This document shows positions 16,844 through 29,299 of a stretch of DNA of 64,000 bases, piece by piece; position 1 is the stretch's first letter; every line of letters starts with the position of its first letter. The stretch comes from Aurantiacibacter aquimixticola. Lineage in GTDB: Bacteria; Pseudomonadota; Alphaproteobacteria; Sphingomonadales; Sphingomonadaceae. The stretch is from the NCBI RefSeq assembly GCF_003605475.1, contig NZ_RAHX01000001.1:310001-374000 (forward strand). Direction: 5' to 3'. The notes beneath the pieces were generated by a model. The model saw only the letters and a program-made list of their open reading frames with translations. It did no database searches and had not been told where the DNA came from. The translations under genes and the position numbers were made by a program.

Positions 16844-17310
16844 TCGCTTTCCAGTTTCGCGCCGTCCCTAGCGGCCGTGTCGGGCCTGTCCAGCCCCAGA
16901 TAGAGTAGAACGGCAATCGCGCCGCCGATGAAATAGCCGAGCGCGGTCAGGATCCGCTCCCATATCATAGCGTAGCCAACGGTCTGCCACGCGATCAGCG
17001 GCACCAGTGCGATCAGCGCCGCGCTGCCGACGAACGGCCACAGGATGCCACGCGTCCTGCCTCGCCAGATCTGCACCATGCAGCCGAAATTCACGCCGAC
17101 GACCGGAAAGGCGATGAGGTAAAGCCACCACGGCTCGTAACCCTGGCCGAACACCGCATTGGCAAGATCGGCAAAGGCCTCGTCGAACAGCTGCCAGCGA
17201 TCGACACGCCACCGATGGATGTCGAAGGCCGAAATCAGCAGGAATACCGCGATCCCGGCCTGCGCCAGGCGGCGGAGGAGCTGCTGCGACTGCAGTTCCG
17301 ACTCCGCCAT
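16840..17310 (-). CDS. Four-helix membrane protein inserted between atpD and atpC
   Basis: The 156-residue protein has four predicted membrane helices ([64 protein letters not shown]) and a short polar tail. It begins six bases after the atpD stop and its own stop overlaps the atpC start, so it is very likely cotranscribed and translationally coupled with F1 genes. It is not AtpI, AtpB, AtpE or AtpF by sequence. No family was recognised; an assembly or accessory role is only suggested by position. Confidence 0.75.
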   Translation of the reverse strand: MAESELQSQQLLRRLAQAGIAVFLLISAFDIHRWRVDRWQLFDEAFADLANAVFGQGYEPWWLYLIAFPVVGVNFGCMVQIWRGRTRGILWPFVGSAALIALVPLIAWQTVGYAMIWERILTALGYFIGGAIAVLLYLGLDRPDTAARDGAKLESE

Positions 17311-17316
17311 CGTAAC

Positions 17317-19148
<1,832 letters not shown>

Positions 19149-19166
19149 GTTTATTCCTTGGATTTC

Positions 19167-19610
19167 CTAAACAATGCACCAATCGCTAGTGCCATCGGTC
19201 TTTGTATATCTTTTTGCCTTGACCTCATGTTCCGACCAAGGGCCAGGATATTCGACGAATTCGCGTCCGCCGTCGGTTTTGCCGTCGCTAGCTGGAAATG
19301 GAATACCCCGACGGACAAACCGAGACTCGTAGCGACAATTTAATGTTTGAGCTTCGTCGTTCCAATCGCAGGTCTCGTTCCGTTGTTCGGAATAACCGAA
19401 TTCGGGTATCACTCTGATGTCGGTTGCGCATTGACCAGTCTCGACGCAAACGCAGCTTTGATCTGCTCGGTCCTCGCGCATCGAATGCGCTACGAAGTGT
19501 TCAATCTCCTCAAATGAAGGCTCCGGCGAAACGACCGATTCGTCTGGCGACGCATGCGCCGCACAGGCAGCCGTTAGTAAAACCAAAGCAGAGGCAAACA
19601 CTGCGTACAT
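19167..19610 (-). CDS. Exported Cys-rich protein inserted between atpG and atpD
   Basis: A 147-residue protein with a signal sequence (MYAVFASALVLLTAACAAHA) that may be cleaved by signal peptidase I or II. The mature part has six cysteines (SCVCVETGQC, NETCDWNDEAQTLNCRY, and a terminal WCIV). It follows atpG by one base and lies 18 bases before the next lipoprotein gene, all on one strand. Its base composition is visibly more AT-rich than the ATP synthase genes around it, suggesting a later insertion. Function unknown. Confidence 0.72.
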   Translation of the reverse strand: MYAVFASALVLLTAACAAHASPDESVVSPEPSFEEIEHFVAHSMREDRADQSCVCVETGQCATDIRVIPEFGYSEQRNETCDWNDEAQTLNCRYESRFVRRGIPFPASDGKTDGGREFVEYPGPWSEHEVKAKRYTKTDGTSDWCIV

Positions 19611-19611
19611 A

Positions 19612-20481
19612 TCACAGCGCCTCAGCGCCCGCGATGATTTCGATGAGTTCGGTGGTGATCGCGGCCTGGCGGCTGCGGTTGTACTGGATGGTCAACTTGT
19701 CGATCAGATCGCCAGCGTTGCGCGTGGCATTGTCCATAGCCGTCATGGACGCGCCCTGTTCGGACGCCTCACGCTCCAGCAATGCGCCGAAAAGCTGCGT
19801 CTTGACGTAGCGCGGCAGCAGTTCGGCGAGGATTTCCTCCTCGTCGGGCTCGTATTCCACCGCGGCATCGGACGCTTCTACGGTTTCGGGAGAAGGCACG
19901 GGCAGCAGCTGAACCGTAGTCGGGTCCTGTGCCAGCGCGCTCTGGAAGATCGGGTAGACGAGGTGGGCGATATCGAATTCGCCCTTCTCGAAGCGCGCGA
20001 CCAGGTCGTCGGCAATCGCCTCGGCCTCTTCGAAGCCGATATTGCGCACGGCGGACGTATCGAAGTGATTGTCGATCCGGTCGGCATAATCGCGCTTGAT
20101 CGGCGCGCGGCCCTTCTTTCCGACGAGGTAGAAGGAAACGTCCTTGCCCTGCGCGAGCAGTTCCTTCGCCTGCTTCTTCGCCTCTTTCACGATATTCGCG
20201 TTGAGACCGCCGCACAGCCCCTTGTCGGTGTTCACGACCACCAACAGGTGCTTGGCATCATTGCCGGTGCCGCGCAGCAGCAGGGGCGCGCTGTCGCCGC
20301 TCACCTTGCTGGCGAGCGAGCCCATCACGTCCGCCAGGCGATTGGCGTAGGGACGCGCAGCCTCGGCCGCGGCCTGAGCTTTGCGCAGCTTCGCGGCGGC
20401 GACCATCTGCTTGGCCTTGGTGATCTTCTGGGTCGATTTGACCGACCCGATCCGATCCTTGAGTTCCTTCAAAGAGGCCAT
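19612..20481 (-). CDS. atpG: ATP synthase F1 gamma subunit
   Basis: The 289-residue central-shaft gamma subunit turns inside the alpha-beta ring. The N-terminal helix [20 protein letters not shown] and C-terminal helix [20 protein letters not shown], followed by [16 protein letters not shown], are the two coiled-coil ends of the family. The middle has [13 protein letters not shown]. It follows atpA by 28 bases. Immediately after it come two non-ATP-synthase genes before atpD. Confidence 0.97.
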   Translation of the reverse strand: MASLKELKDRIGSVKSTQKITKAKQMVAAAKLRKAQAAAEAARPYANRLADVMGSLASKVSGDSAPLLLRGTGNDAKHLLVVVNTDKGLCGGLNANIVKEAKKQAKELLAQGKDVSFYLVGKKGRAPIKRDYADRIDNHFDTSAVRNIGFEEAEAIADDLVARFEKGEFDIAHLVYPIFQSALAQDPTTVQLLPVPSPETVEASDAAVEYEPDEEEILAELLPRYVKTQLFGALLEREASEQGASMTAMDNATRNAGDLIDKLTIQYNRSRQAAITTELIEIIAGAEAL

Positions 20482-20509
20482 GTCGGCTCCCTAGATTCTC
20501 GTTTCAGGC

Positions 20510-22625
<2,116 letters not shown>

Positions 22626-22712
22626 GCGCGAGAGTCCTCTTGGGTCCGAGAAACGGAAAAAATCGAGTGCTGCGGAATCGGGTGCGCGAGGCACCTCTCC
22701 AAAGCTGGCGCG

Positions 22713-22741
22713 CGCCTAGCAAAGGGGTGGAGCGAGTGCAA
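22713..22741 (-). promoter_or_regulatory. Putative promoter of the ATP synthase cluster
   Basis: On the minus strand TTGCAC is followed after exactly 17 bases by TAGGCG, about 88 bases before the atpH GTG. The -35 fits the alphaproteobacterial housekeeping consensus; the -10 is poor by E. coli standards but resembles the CTAGG element before rpmF at 53369-53397. Assignment is by pattern only. Confidence 0.4.
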
Positions 22742-22761
22742 GCGGTGTGGGGTGGACGGCG

Positions 22762-23274
22762 CTAGCCGACGCAACCTCCGGATGACGCCAGGTCGGCCAC
22801 GCCGGTCAGGTCGGCAGTGGATGCAGCGGCGAGGGCCTCTTCGTGGGACTGTTTCTCCGCAAAGGTGGCATCGTATACCGCTTGAAAGCTACGCGCCTCA
22901 TCGGGAGTGCAAAGGACGACGTCGGCACCGACGCTGAAAAACATCTCAACACACGCAGTTCCGTCGTTGGTCGCGAAGCAGTCGAGCTTCGTCGAAACCG
23001 GGGCGCAGGCTGTAGCTTCTCCAAAGATCAGGAACGGCTCTACGAAGGCATCATATTCCGAATAGCATTCGTCACTGCCGCCTGTCTTACGGCATTGGCA
23101 TGCGGCGGACGCCAGCGCCTCTGCCTTGGCGAACTGCGGAGCGGACATCGTCTGCTCGGCATGCGTTGCAGCTTCGGCCTCGAAGAGGCGCGAAGCACCT
23201 CCGTCGATCGCCCAAACCGCTCCTGCTGCAAGCAAAAGCGCCGCCGACCAGATCATGAAAAGGCGTGATTTCAT
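22762..23274 (-). CDS. Exported Cys-rich protein, unknown function
   Basis: The 170-residue protein has an N-terminal signal or anchor helix (FMIWSAALLLAAGAVWA), a helical stretch rich in Ala/Glu, then a domain with eight or so cysteines (SAACQCRKTGGSDECYSEYD, TACAPVSTKLDC, GTACVEMFF, LCTPDE) and a closing GGCVG. Even cysteines suggest disulfides in the periplasm. Its start overlaps the preceding protease gene's stop by four bases (ATGA), so both are probably made together. It lies upstream of the atp promoter region on the same strand. Confidence 0.7.
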   Translation of the reverse strand: MKSRLFMIWSAALLLAAGAVWAIDGGASRLFEAEAATHAEQTMSAPQFAKAEALASAACQCRKTGGSDECYSEYDAFVEPFLIFGEATACAPVSTKLDCFATNDGTACVEMFFSVGADVVLCTPDEARSFQAVYDATFAEKQSHEEALAAASTADLTGVADLASSGGCVG

Positions 23275-24845
23275 CGTGTAGTTTCGTCATTCAAGTGGCG
23301 GCATGCATACACCAGCCGCTCGTTCGGAGTGTCTGGCAGCGCGCTCGCGATCGCGTTCTGGCTGCCGCCGAGATCGCGCGCGGTACCCTCGTCGGCACCG
23401 CAGGAGGGCGCATTGTACTGGCCGCGCGCGCTGCGCGCATCGGTCATCCCTTCGCGCGACAACAGGTAGCGCTCCATGGTGAAGCGCCCGCTTTCGGGAT
23501 CGAAGCTGTTGACCGACACGGCGGCCTCATTTGCCGGAACGAAGATGCGGGTCCATTCGCCCTGGTCGAGGCCATATTGCGTCCGGCCGTTGACGCACCC
23601 GCTCTCGCTCCATTCGATGGCAATGTCCTCTGCCGGACCTCCCGTCACGCGGCTGCGGCTCTCATCGAGCACGCATTGATAGGTGCCTGCGCGCGCCGTC
23701 GCCGGTGGAGGGATCGCGCCGCCTTCTTCGCTATCCATCTCGGCGCGCAGTCGTTCTTCCACGCGTGTCTCTATCTGCGAATAAGCGGGGCGCGTAATCC
23801 AGGCGATCATCGCCCCGACGATCGCAATGAGCGCGATCCCACCCGCGATGGCGCGCAGGCGATAGTCCTTCTGCCGATGTCCGTACGCCGCGACGCCGCC
23901 CGCACCGATGGCAATGAACAGCAACAGGAAGGCGAGGGCGAAGCGGTTTTCCCGCTGCGCCATAACCTCGTAGCCGACGTCTCGGCGTACTTCGGCCGTG
24001 CGCCGGTCCTGCGCCTCGGCCTGCGCAGCGGCGCGCTCTGCAGCATCGGCACGGGCTGCATTCTGGCGGGCCTGCTCTTCTGCGTCGAGTTCGGCGAGAC
24101 TGCGGCATTCAGCCGCGTTGATGCGCGGCGTCACGTCATTGGCGCGCAGGAAGGGGAGCAGTTCGCGCGTTGAGACCGCGAAGAAGAACTCGGCATCCGA
24201 TCCCTGGCTCTCCGTGCCGAAGGAGTTGACCCCGATTACCCGTCCGCAATCATCGACCAGCGGACCGCCGCTATTGCCAGCCGCGATCGGCGCGGTGTGC
24301 AGCAGTGTGTCGAAATCGCGGCTGGGGCGCCGGCCGGACAGAAAGCCGGTCGCGGTGACAGGCGGTTGCGCGCGGAACATGTCCTGAAAGGAAAGCCCCT
24401 GCGCCCGGTCGACATTGAGCGGGTAGCCCACAGCCGTGACCGCACCGGTGCGCGGAGGATTGCCCGATATCGTCAGGGGAGGGAGGCCGAGCGGCTCGGT
24501 CGCTTCCAGCAAGGCGAGATCGTTGCGCGGACTGATCGCGACGAGCCTGGCATAGACGGCCTTGTCGCCTTCCGCGGGGACGATCCCGATGTCGAGCCGA
24601 TCGTCGTCGACCGCCTGCTGCACCACATGGGCATTGGTGACGATGCGATTGCGCGAAACGGCAAAGCCCGTGCCGTGCGAGATCGGAAAGATTTCCTCTC
24701 CGTCGCGCCCGATGATCACCACGCGCGCCACGCCGCGTGTCGCCGCTTCGATATCGGCAGGGTCGGCCTTCGCTGCAGGAGTCAATGCCGCGAACACGGT
24801 GACGGCGAGGGCGAGGATGGCGAGGAGGCGAAGCATCGGCGGCAA
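23271..24845 (-). CDS. Trypsin-like serine protease with internal membrane segments
   Basis: The 524-residue protein has a signal peptide (LRLLAILALAVTVFAALTPA) and an S1C/HtrA-like protease domain (about residues 30-245) with the triad His in VTNAHVVQQ, Asp in SPRNDLALLEA and Ser in AAGNSGGPLVDD. A charged Ala/Glu/Arg coiled region follows, then two hydrophobic helices (FALAFLLLFIAIGAGGVAA and IAGGIALIAIVGAMIAWI) and a C-terminal periplasm-like domain with Cys. No PDZ domain is apparent, which separates it from DegP. The gene overlaps the downstream Cys-rich protein gene by four bases. Confidence 0.82.
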   Translation of the reverse strand: MPPMLRLLAILALAVTVFAALTPAAKADPADIEAATRGVARVVIIGRDGEEIFPISHGTGFAVSRNRIVTNAHVVQQAVDDDRLDIGIVPAEGDKAVYARLVAISPRNDLALLEATEPLGLPPLTISGNPPRTGAVTAVGYPLNVDRAQGLSFQDMFRAQPPVTATGFLSGRRPSRDFDTLLHTAPIAAGNSGGPLVDDCGRVIGVNSFGTESQGSDAEFFFAVSTRELLPFLRANDVTPRINAAECRSLAELDAEEQARQNAARADAAERAAAQAEAQDRRTAEVRRDVGYEVMAQRENRFALAFLLLFIAIGAGGVAAYGHRQKDYRLRAIAGGIALIAIVGAMIAWITRPAYSQIETRVEERLRAEMDSEEGGAIPPPATARAGTYQCVLDESRSRVTGGPAEDIAIEWSESGCVNGRTQYGLDQGEWTRIFVPANEAAVSVNSFDPESGRFTMERYLLSREGMTDARSARGQYNAPSCGADEGTARDLGGSQNAIASALPDTPNERLVYACRHLNDETTR

Positions 24846-24912
24846 TCTCTACCGTGCATGGGGCGCAGGGCAAGGTTGAGCGGGCGCTGCCATGTGTATT
24901 AGCGTCGCTCAC

Positions 24913-25416
24913 ATGACGGATGAGCCAATCCACTGGGCAGTCATGGAAACGAGCCTCGGCGCGATGCTGGTCGCCGCAACGCGCTTGGGCGTGACGTGCC
25001 TGGCCTTCGGCGAAGGCGAGGCGGAACTGCGCGCCCGTTTCCCGAAGGCCGAGCTGGCCCCGGTCGGCGAGGGATATCGCAGCCTGTTCGCGCAGGTGGC
25101 CGAGGCTGTAGAGAGGCCCGGAAGCGGCGACGACATCCCGCTCGACATACGCGGCACGGATTTCCAGAAGCGTGTCTGGGAAGAATTAAGACGCATCCCG
25201 GCTGGCGAGACCCGCTCTTACGGCGACCTCGCTACGACTCTTGGCAAGCCTTCGGCCAGCCGGGCGGTCGGCGGCGCGAACGGGGCGAACCGGATTGCCG
25301 TGCTGATCCCGTGCCACCGGGTGATCGCGGCGGACGGATCGCTGGGAGGATATGCTTACGGGCTGAGCATCAAATCGGAATTGCTGCGGCGAGAGCGGAA
25401 CGCGAGCCTAACCTAA
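24913..25416 (+). CDS. ogt: Methylated-DNA--protein-cysteine methyltransferase
   Basis: The 167-residue suicide repair protein removes alkyl groups from O6-methylguanine. The acceptor Cys lies in VLIPCHRVIAADGSLGGYAYGL (key part PCHRV), and the DNA-binding helix region is YGDLATTLGKPSASRAVGGA with the Arg finger. ATG 24913 is the start; upstream codons add an unrelated leader. It lacks the Ada N-terminal regulator domain, so it is the Ogt-like short form. A membrane-protein gene follows after 14 bases. Confidence 0.92.
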   Translation: MTDEPIHWAVMETSLGAMLVAATRLGVTCLAFGEGEAELRARFPKAELAPVGEGYRSLFAQVAEAVERPGSGDDIPLDIRGTDFQKRVWEELRRIPAGETRSYGDLATTLGKPSASRAVGGANGANRIAVLIPCHRVIAADGSLGGYAYGLSIKSELLRRERNASLT

Positions 25417-25430
25417 CCATTGCCTGCGAC

Positions 25431-26210
25431 ATGAGCCGTACTGCAACCTCGGGCGATTACATTCGCCAGTCCGCCGTCCTGATCCTTGCCATCGCATATC
25501 CTTTGTCGAATGCGCTGCCGCGCATCCTTGGATATGGACGCGATATCGGTGAGAACAGTCCAGGTGAAATGCAACTGCTGGTGCCGTTCGAGGCCGCTTT
25601 CGGCATCTGGTTTCCGATCTTTATCGGCACCGGCCTCGCGGCCCTGATTCAAGCCCTGCCATCGCGTCGGAAAATGCCGGTGCATCGACGAACCGGCTGG
25701 TGGTGGGCGGCGGCGATGGCGCTGTCCTGCGCCTGGTCCATCGCCGAAAGTTACGTTGCCGACGACATCCGTTCATGGACCACAGCGCTCATCTTTACGC
25801 CCTACGTATTGGCAATCTGCGTCGCGATGGTGCGCTTTTCACGTGAGCGGGCAAGCTTCGAATGGCCCGAAAAACTCTGCGCTGCCGCCATCGGCCTGTT
25901 CGCCGGCTGGACGTCGCTCGCTGTGTTCATCAATTGGGAGCGCGTCTTCACAGTCGAGCTCGGCTGGCTCACCACCGAACTCACGGCGCTCGCGCTGCTC
26001 GCTGCCGCACTGGGGTGGATCTGCTTAAATCTCGCTCGCTCCTTCGGAAATCCCTTTTACGCATTCACACCGATCTGGGGCTTGAGCTTCCTGGTCTATG
26101 ACAGGTTGGCAACCGACGACTATTCGCGGCTCATCGCTGTCGCCGGATCGATCGGGATCGCGCTCGTCGTAATCGCGGCTATCGGGGCGCGCAGGAAATT
26201 GCCACACTAG
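25431..26210 (+). CDS. Multi-span membrane protein, TspO-like organisation possible
   Basis: The 259-residue protein has seven or eight hydrophobic helices and many Trp residues (RTGWWWAAAMALSCAWSIAE, GLFAGWTSLAVFINWERVF, LGWICLNLARS). The FAGWTSLAVFINW element recalls the A-x-GW-x4-L motif of bacterial tryptophan-rich TspO/MBR relatives. That assignment is tentative. It starts 14 bases after ogt and may be cotranscribed with it. Confidence 0.6.
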   Translation: MSRTATSGDYIRQSAVLILAIAYPLSNALPRILGYGRDIGENSPGEMQLLVPFEAAFGIWFPIFIGTGLAALIQALPSRRKMPVHRRTGWWWAAAMALSCAWSIAESYVADDIRSWTTALIFTPYVLAICVAMVRFSRERASFEWPEKLCAAAIGLFAGWTSLAVFINWERVFTVELGWLTTELTALALLAAALGWICLNLARSFGNPFYAFTPIWGLSFLVYDRLATDDYSRLIAVAGSIGIALVVIAAIGARRKLPH

Positions 26211-26285
26211 GGAAAACAGCGCGGGCATGCTTGCCAAAAACCACGGTACGCCGCACCTCCGCCTCTTCAGAGAAAGAGATATGGC

Positions 26286-27191
26286 ATGAATGGCGAGGTA
26301 ACAGCACGGGACGATCGCTCGATCTGGTTGAAGATCTGGCAATTTCCGCTTGTCGCGATGATGGTCGCGGTCGCTCTGCTTGTCCTCGCCGGCATAGCGA
26401 CGAGCGCGCTGTTCACCGAATTGCTGCCCGACGCCTTCGGGGGAGACTGGCAACAGGTGGTCGCGCTGCTTACGCTCACTGCGCTCAGTTTCGTCATCTA
26501 CAAGCTGGCGATCCGCCATCTCGGCCGCAAAAAGCACGACGATCTCCCGCTCGATCTGCGCGCGATAAAGGACACGGCGCTCGGCTTCGCCGGGGGCGGC
26601 GCGCTGATCACCATATGCGTCGCTCTCGCGGCGCTTTTCGGCGTCTATACGGTCTCGGGCATGGGCGCATTTTCCGACTGGCCAGCCATCGTGCTCATGG
26701 CGGGCATATATGCGGGGTTCTTCGAGGAGCTGTTGCTGCGCGGCGTGATCTTCCGCTGGCTGGAAGAATTTGCGGGGAGCTGGATTGCCCTTGCGCTCAG
26801 CTCGCTGATCTTCGGCTTCGGCCATGCAGGCAATGACAATGCCACTTTTTTCTCCTCGCTCGCCATCGCGATCGAAGCGGGAATTCTGCTGGGCGCGGCT
26901 TACATGCTGACGCGCTCGCTCTGGCTTGCGGTAGGTCTGCATGCAGGCTGGAACGTCGTGCAGGGAATGTGGGATGTGCCCATTTCGGGCAACGACTTCG
27001 ATGGCATCGTCGATGCAACCATGAGTGGCCCCGCATTGCTGGCGGGAGGGGGCTTCGGTCTGGAAGCGACTGTCTTCGCGCTGTTGGTAGCAACGGGTGC
27101 GGGCCTCTGGATGCTGGTTCTGGCCGCACGGCGAGGACGGATCGTCAAGCCATCCTGGAGCCGAAAAGGCCATCCCATCACTGCCTATTAG
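26286..27191 (+). CDS. CPBP-family intramembrane metalloprotease
   Basis: The 301-residue multi-span membrane protein carries the three CPBP (CAAX protease and bacteriocin-processing, Abi) motifs: EExxxR in FFEELLLRGVIFRWLEEF, FxxxH in LIFGFGHAGND, and HxxxN in VGLHAGWNVVQG. These conserved residues form the active site in the Rce1-like fold. Eight helices are predicted. Substrate is unknown. Its stop interlocks with that of the convergent small membrane-protein gene (TTAG). Confidence 0.87.
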   Translation: MNGEVTARDDRSIWLKIWQFPLVAMMVAVALLVLAGIATSALFTELLPDAFGGDWQQVVALLTLTALSFVIYKLAIRHLGRKKHDDLPLDLRAIKDTALGFAGGGALITICVALAALFGVYTVSGMGAFSDWPAIVLMAGIYAGFFEELLLRGVIFRWLEEFAGSWIALALSSLIFGFGHAGNDNATFFSSLAIAIEAGILLGAAYMLTRSLWLAVGLHAGWNVVQGMWDVPISGNDFDGIVDATMSGPALLAGGGFGLEATVFALLVATGAGLWMLVLAARRGRIVKPSWSRKGHPITAY

Positions 27192-27499
27192 AGATAAAGG
27201 CTGGCCGCCGTTCCTGCGAGGCCGATGAAGACCAGTCCGCCGACGATCCAGGGGCCGAGATTTCGTTTCTGGATGCGGTCTATGTAGCGGGCGACGATGG
27301 AATCGTCCTTGCGATCGGTCGCCGCCCAGAGGATCAGCGCGAACCAGAGCGCAAACGACAGCAGTGCGAGAGGCGAAAGCTTGGCGATCGTCCTGCGATC
27401 CGGATGGCGCCTGCCAAATGCTATCATCACGGGAAGGCCGCAGAAGAGCAGCGTTACGCCGACAGCGACCGCAATGGCGACAAGTTGATACGTGGTCAT
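27188..27499 (-). CDS. Small three-helix membrane protein
   Basis: A 103-residue protein beginning MTTYQLVAIAVAVGVTLLFC, with three hydrophobic helices (the first near the N-terminus, LALLSFALWFALILWAA, and WIVGGLVFIGLAGTAASLY) and a polar loop RKDDSIVARYIDRIQKRNLG. ATG 27499 is chosen over an upstream start at 27592 because the added residues are not membrane-like. No family recognised. Confidence 0.65.
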   Translation of the reverse strand: MTTYQLVAIAVAVGVTLLFCGLPVMIAFGRRHPDRRTIAKLSPLALLSFALWFALILWAATDRKDDSIVARYIDRIQKRNLGPWIVGGLVFIGLAGTAASLYL

Positions 27500-27629
27500 T
27501 AGGCAGACTTCGGCGAGAAACGCCCAGGTTTCAATGCCGCTGCGACATTTTGCCGAGCTGCAGGCCGTCACGCACACACTTAAAAAGGACATGCGCGTCG
27601 TGATCGCAGTCGCGGGCTACAGCCATTAC

Positions 27630-29201
27630 CTAGTCCGCGCGCGCCCAGCTGCTGTCGGCGGGCGTCAGACTGTCGAGGAATTTCTCTGCTGTGTCGAGAT
27701 AGTCCTGCCGCTTGCTCTTATCCATCCGGTCCCAGTTGGAGTAAATCCGGCCGACGCGCTGATTGCTTTCGAACCGGTCGCGGTGGCGATCCATGAAGTA
27801 CCAGTAGAGCGAGTTGAAGGGGCAGGAATTCTCGCCCGTTTTCTTGCTGACCGAATATTTGCAGTCCCCGCAATAATCGCTCATTTTGTTGATGTAATTT
27901 CCGCTGGCCGCATAGGGCTTGGTCGCCAGTTTTCCGCCGTCGGCATAAAGGATCATTGCCGAGACATTGGGCAGTTCGACCCACTGATAGGCGTCGGCGT
28001 AAACGACCAGATACCAGTCCTGGACTTCCTTCGGATTGATTCCTGCCAGCAACGCGAAATTGCCGAGCACCATCAGCCGCTGAATATGGTGAGCGTGGGC
28101 ATTCTCCCGCGTCGAGCGGATGCTGTCCGACAGGCAGCGCATGTCGGTTTCGCCGGTCCAGTAGAATTCGGGCAAGCCACGCTGGGCATTCAGTTTGTTG
28201 TCGCTCTCCAGCCCCGGCATAAAATGCCAGTAGAAGCCGCGGACATATTCGCGCCAGCCGATCAGCTGGCGAATGAAGCCCTCAACGCTGTTGAGCGGGG
28301 CCTTGCCGTCCTTGTATGCCTTCTCCGCCCGTTCACAGAGGTCGAGCGGATCGAGCAGGCCGAGATTGATGCTGGTGGACAGCATCGAGTGGTAGAGATC
28401 GTCCTGCCCGCAGACCATCGCGTCCTGGAACGGCCCGAACTTCTCGATCCGCTCCTTGAAGAATGCGTCGGCTGCCTTTTCCGCCTGGTCGCTGGTGACC
28501 GGCCAGCCGAAGTTTTCGAGACTGCCGAAATGGTCGCCGAACTTGTCCTCGATCAGCTGGATGCATTCCTGCGTAATCTCGTCCGGCTCGAAGATCGGCC
28601 GGGCGGGCGGGTCCATCTCGTCCTTGGGCGGCTCGCGGTTCTGCTTGTCGAGATTCCATTCTCCGCCTTCGGGATCGTCGCCAGCCATCAGCAGGCCAGT
28701 CTTGCGACGCATTTCGCGGTAGAAATTCTCCATTCGCAGCGTCTTGCGGTCCTCCGCCCATTCGCGAAATTCGGAGAGTGGACAGATGTAGCGATCATCG
28801 TCGAGAATCTCGACATTGCATTCGAACTTGTCGGGCCATTCCTCGATCGCCTGCTGCACGCGCCATTCGCCCGCCTCGACGACGTGGATGGCGCGCGGGT
28901 CATGTCGCTCGATTGCCCGGGCGACTTCGCCGGTGAAACTTCCGGCATTGTCCCCGTCCGTCAGCTTGACGTAGTCGACCGTCCACCCGGCCTGTTCCAG
29001 CTCCTTCGCGAAGTGGCGCATGGCGGAAAAGATCAGGACGATCTTCTGCTTGTGGTGTTTGACGTAGGTCGCCTCGTCCCACACCTCCATCATCAGGATG
29101 ACGGTATCGTCCTTCGTGCGGCCACGTAGCGAGGCGAGCTTGCGGGTAAGTTGATCGCCCAGAACGGGCACGAGAACGGGGCGGGTCTTGGAATCACTCA
29201 T
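27630..29201 (-). CDS. Iron-sulfur bacterial cryptochrome/photolyase (FeS-BCP, PhrB-like)
   Basis: The 523-residue flavoprotein belongs to the deoxyribodipyrimidine photolyase-related family, whose members repair (6-4) photoproducts or act as blue-light sensors. The N-terminus VPVLGDQLTRKLASLRG and the helical FAD part with ENAHAHHIQRLMVLGNFALL are characteristic. Four cysteines fit the 4Fe-4S ligands: one in MRCLSDS and three in SDYCGDCKYSVSKKTGENSC. Related proteins are PhrB of Agrobacterium and CryB of Rhodobacter. Whether this one repairs or senses cannot be decided from sequence. Confidence 0.92.
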   Translation of the reverse strand: MSDSKTRPVLVPVLGDQLTRKLASLRGRTKDDTVILMMEVWDEATYVKHHKQKIVLIFSAMRHFAKELEQAGWTVDYVKLTDGDNAGSFTGEVARAIERHDPRAIHVVEAGEWRVQQAIEEWPDKFECNVEILDDDRYICPLSEFREWAEDRKTLRMENFYREMRRKTGLLMAGDDPEGGEWNLDKQNREPPKDEMDPPARPIFEPDEITQECIQLIEDKFGDHFGSLENFGWPVTSDQAEKAADAFFKERIEKFGPFQDAMVCGQDDLYHSMLSTSINLGLLDPLDLCERAEKAYKDGKAPLNSVEGFIRQLIGWREYVRGFYWHFMPGLESDNKLNAQRGLPEFYWTGETDMRCLSDSIRSTRENAHAHHIQRLMVLGNFALLAGINPKEVQDWYLVVYADAYQWVELPNVSAMILYADGGKLATKPYAASGNYINKMSDYCGDCKYSVSKKTGENSCPFNSLYWYFMDRHRDRFESNQRVGRIYSNWDRMDKSKRQDYLDTAEKFLDSLTPADSSWARAD

Positions 29202-29218
29202 ACGGCGTAAATAGATAC

Positions 29219-29267
29219 GGGCGGTGTGCAGTTCCTATCCGTCTGAAGATAGGATTGCACACCGCCC
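29219..29267. terminator. Long two-part inverted repeat between TPR protein and photolyase genes
   Basis: Arms GGGCGGTGTGCA (29219-29230) and TGCACACCGCCC (29256-29267) pair over 12 bases. Inside them TCCTATC (29233-29239) pairs with GATAGGA (29248-29254), leaving an eight-base loop. On the minus strand it lies 32 bases after the metallopeptidase-like gene and 17 bases before the photolyase start. No long T run follows, so a terminator is plausible but not certain. Confidence 0.5.
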
Positions 29268-29299
29268 GCCAATGATTGGACGGCGATGGTTGTCAGATC

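Noticed and set aside
24996..25430. N-terminal extension of the membrane protein at 25431
   Set aside because: It runs through the ogt coding sequence in another frame and is Arg/Gly-rich without membrane character.
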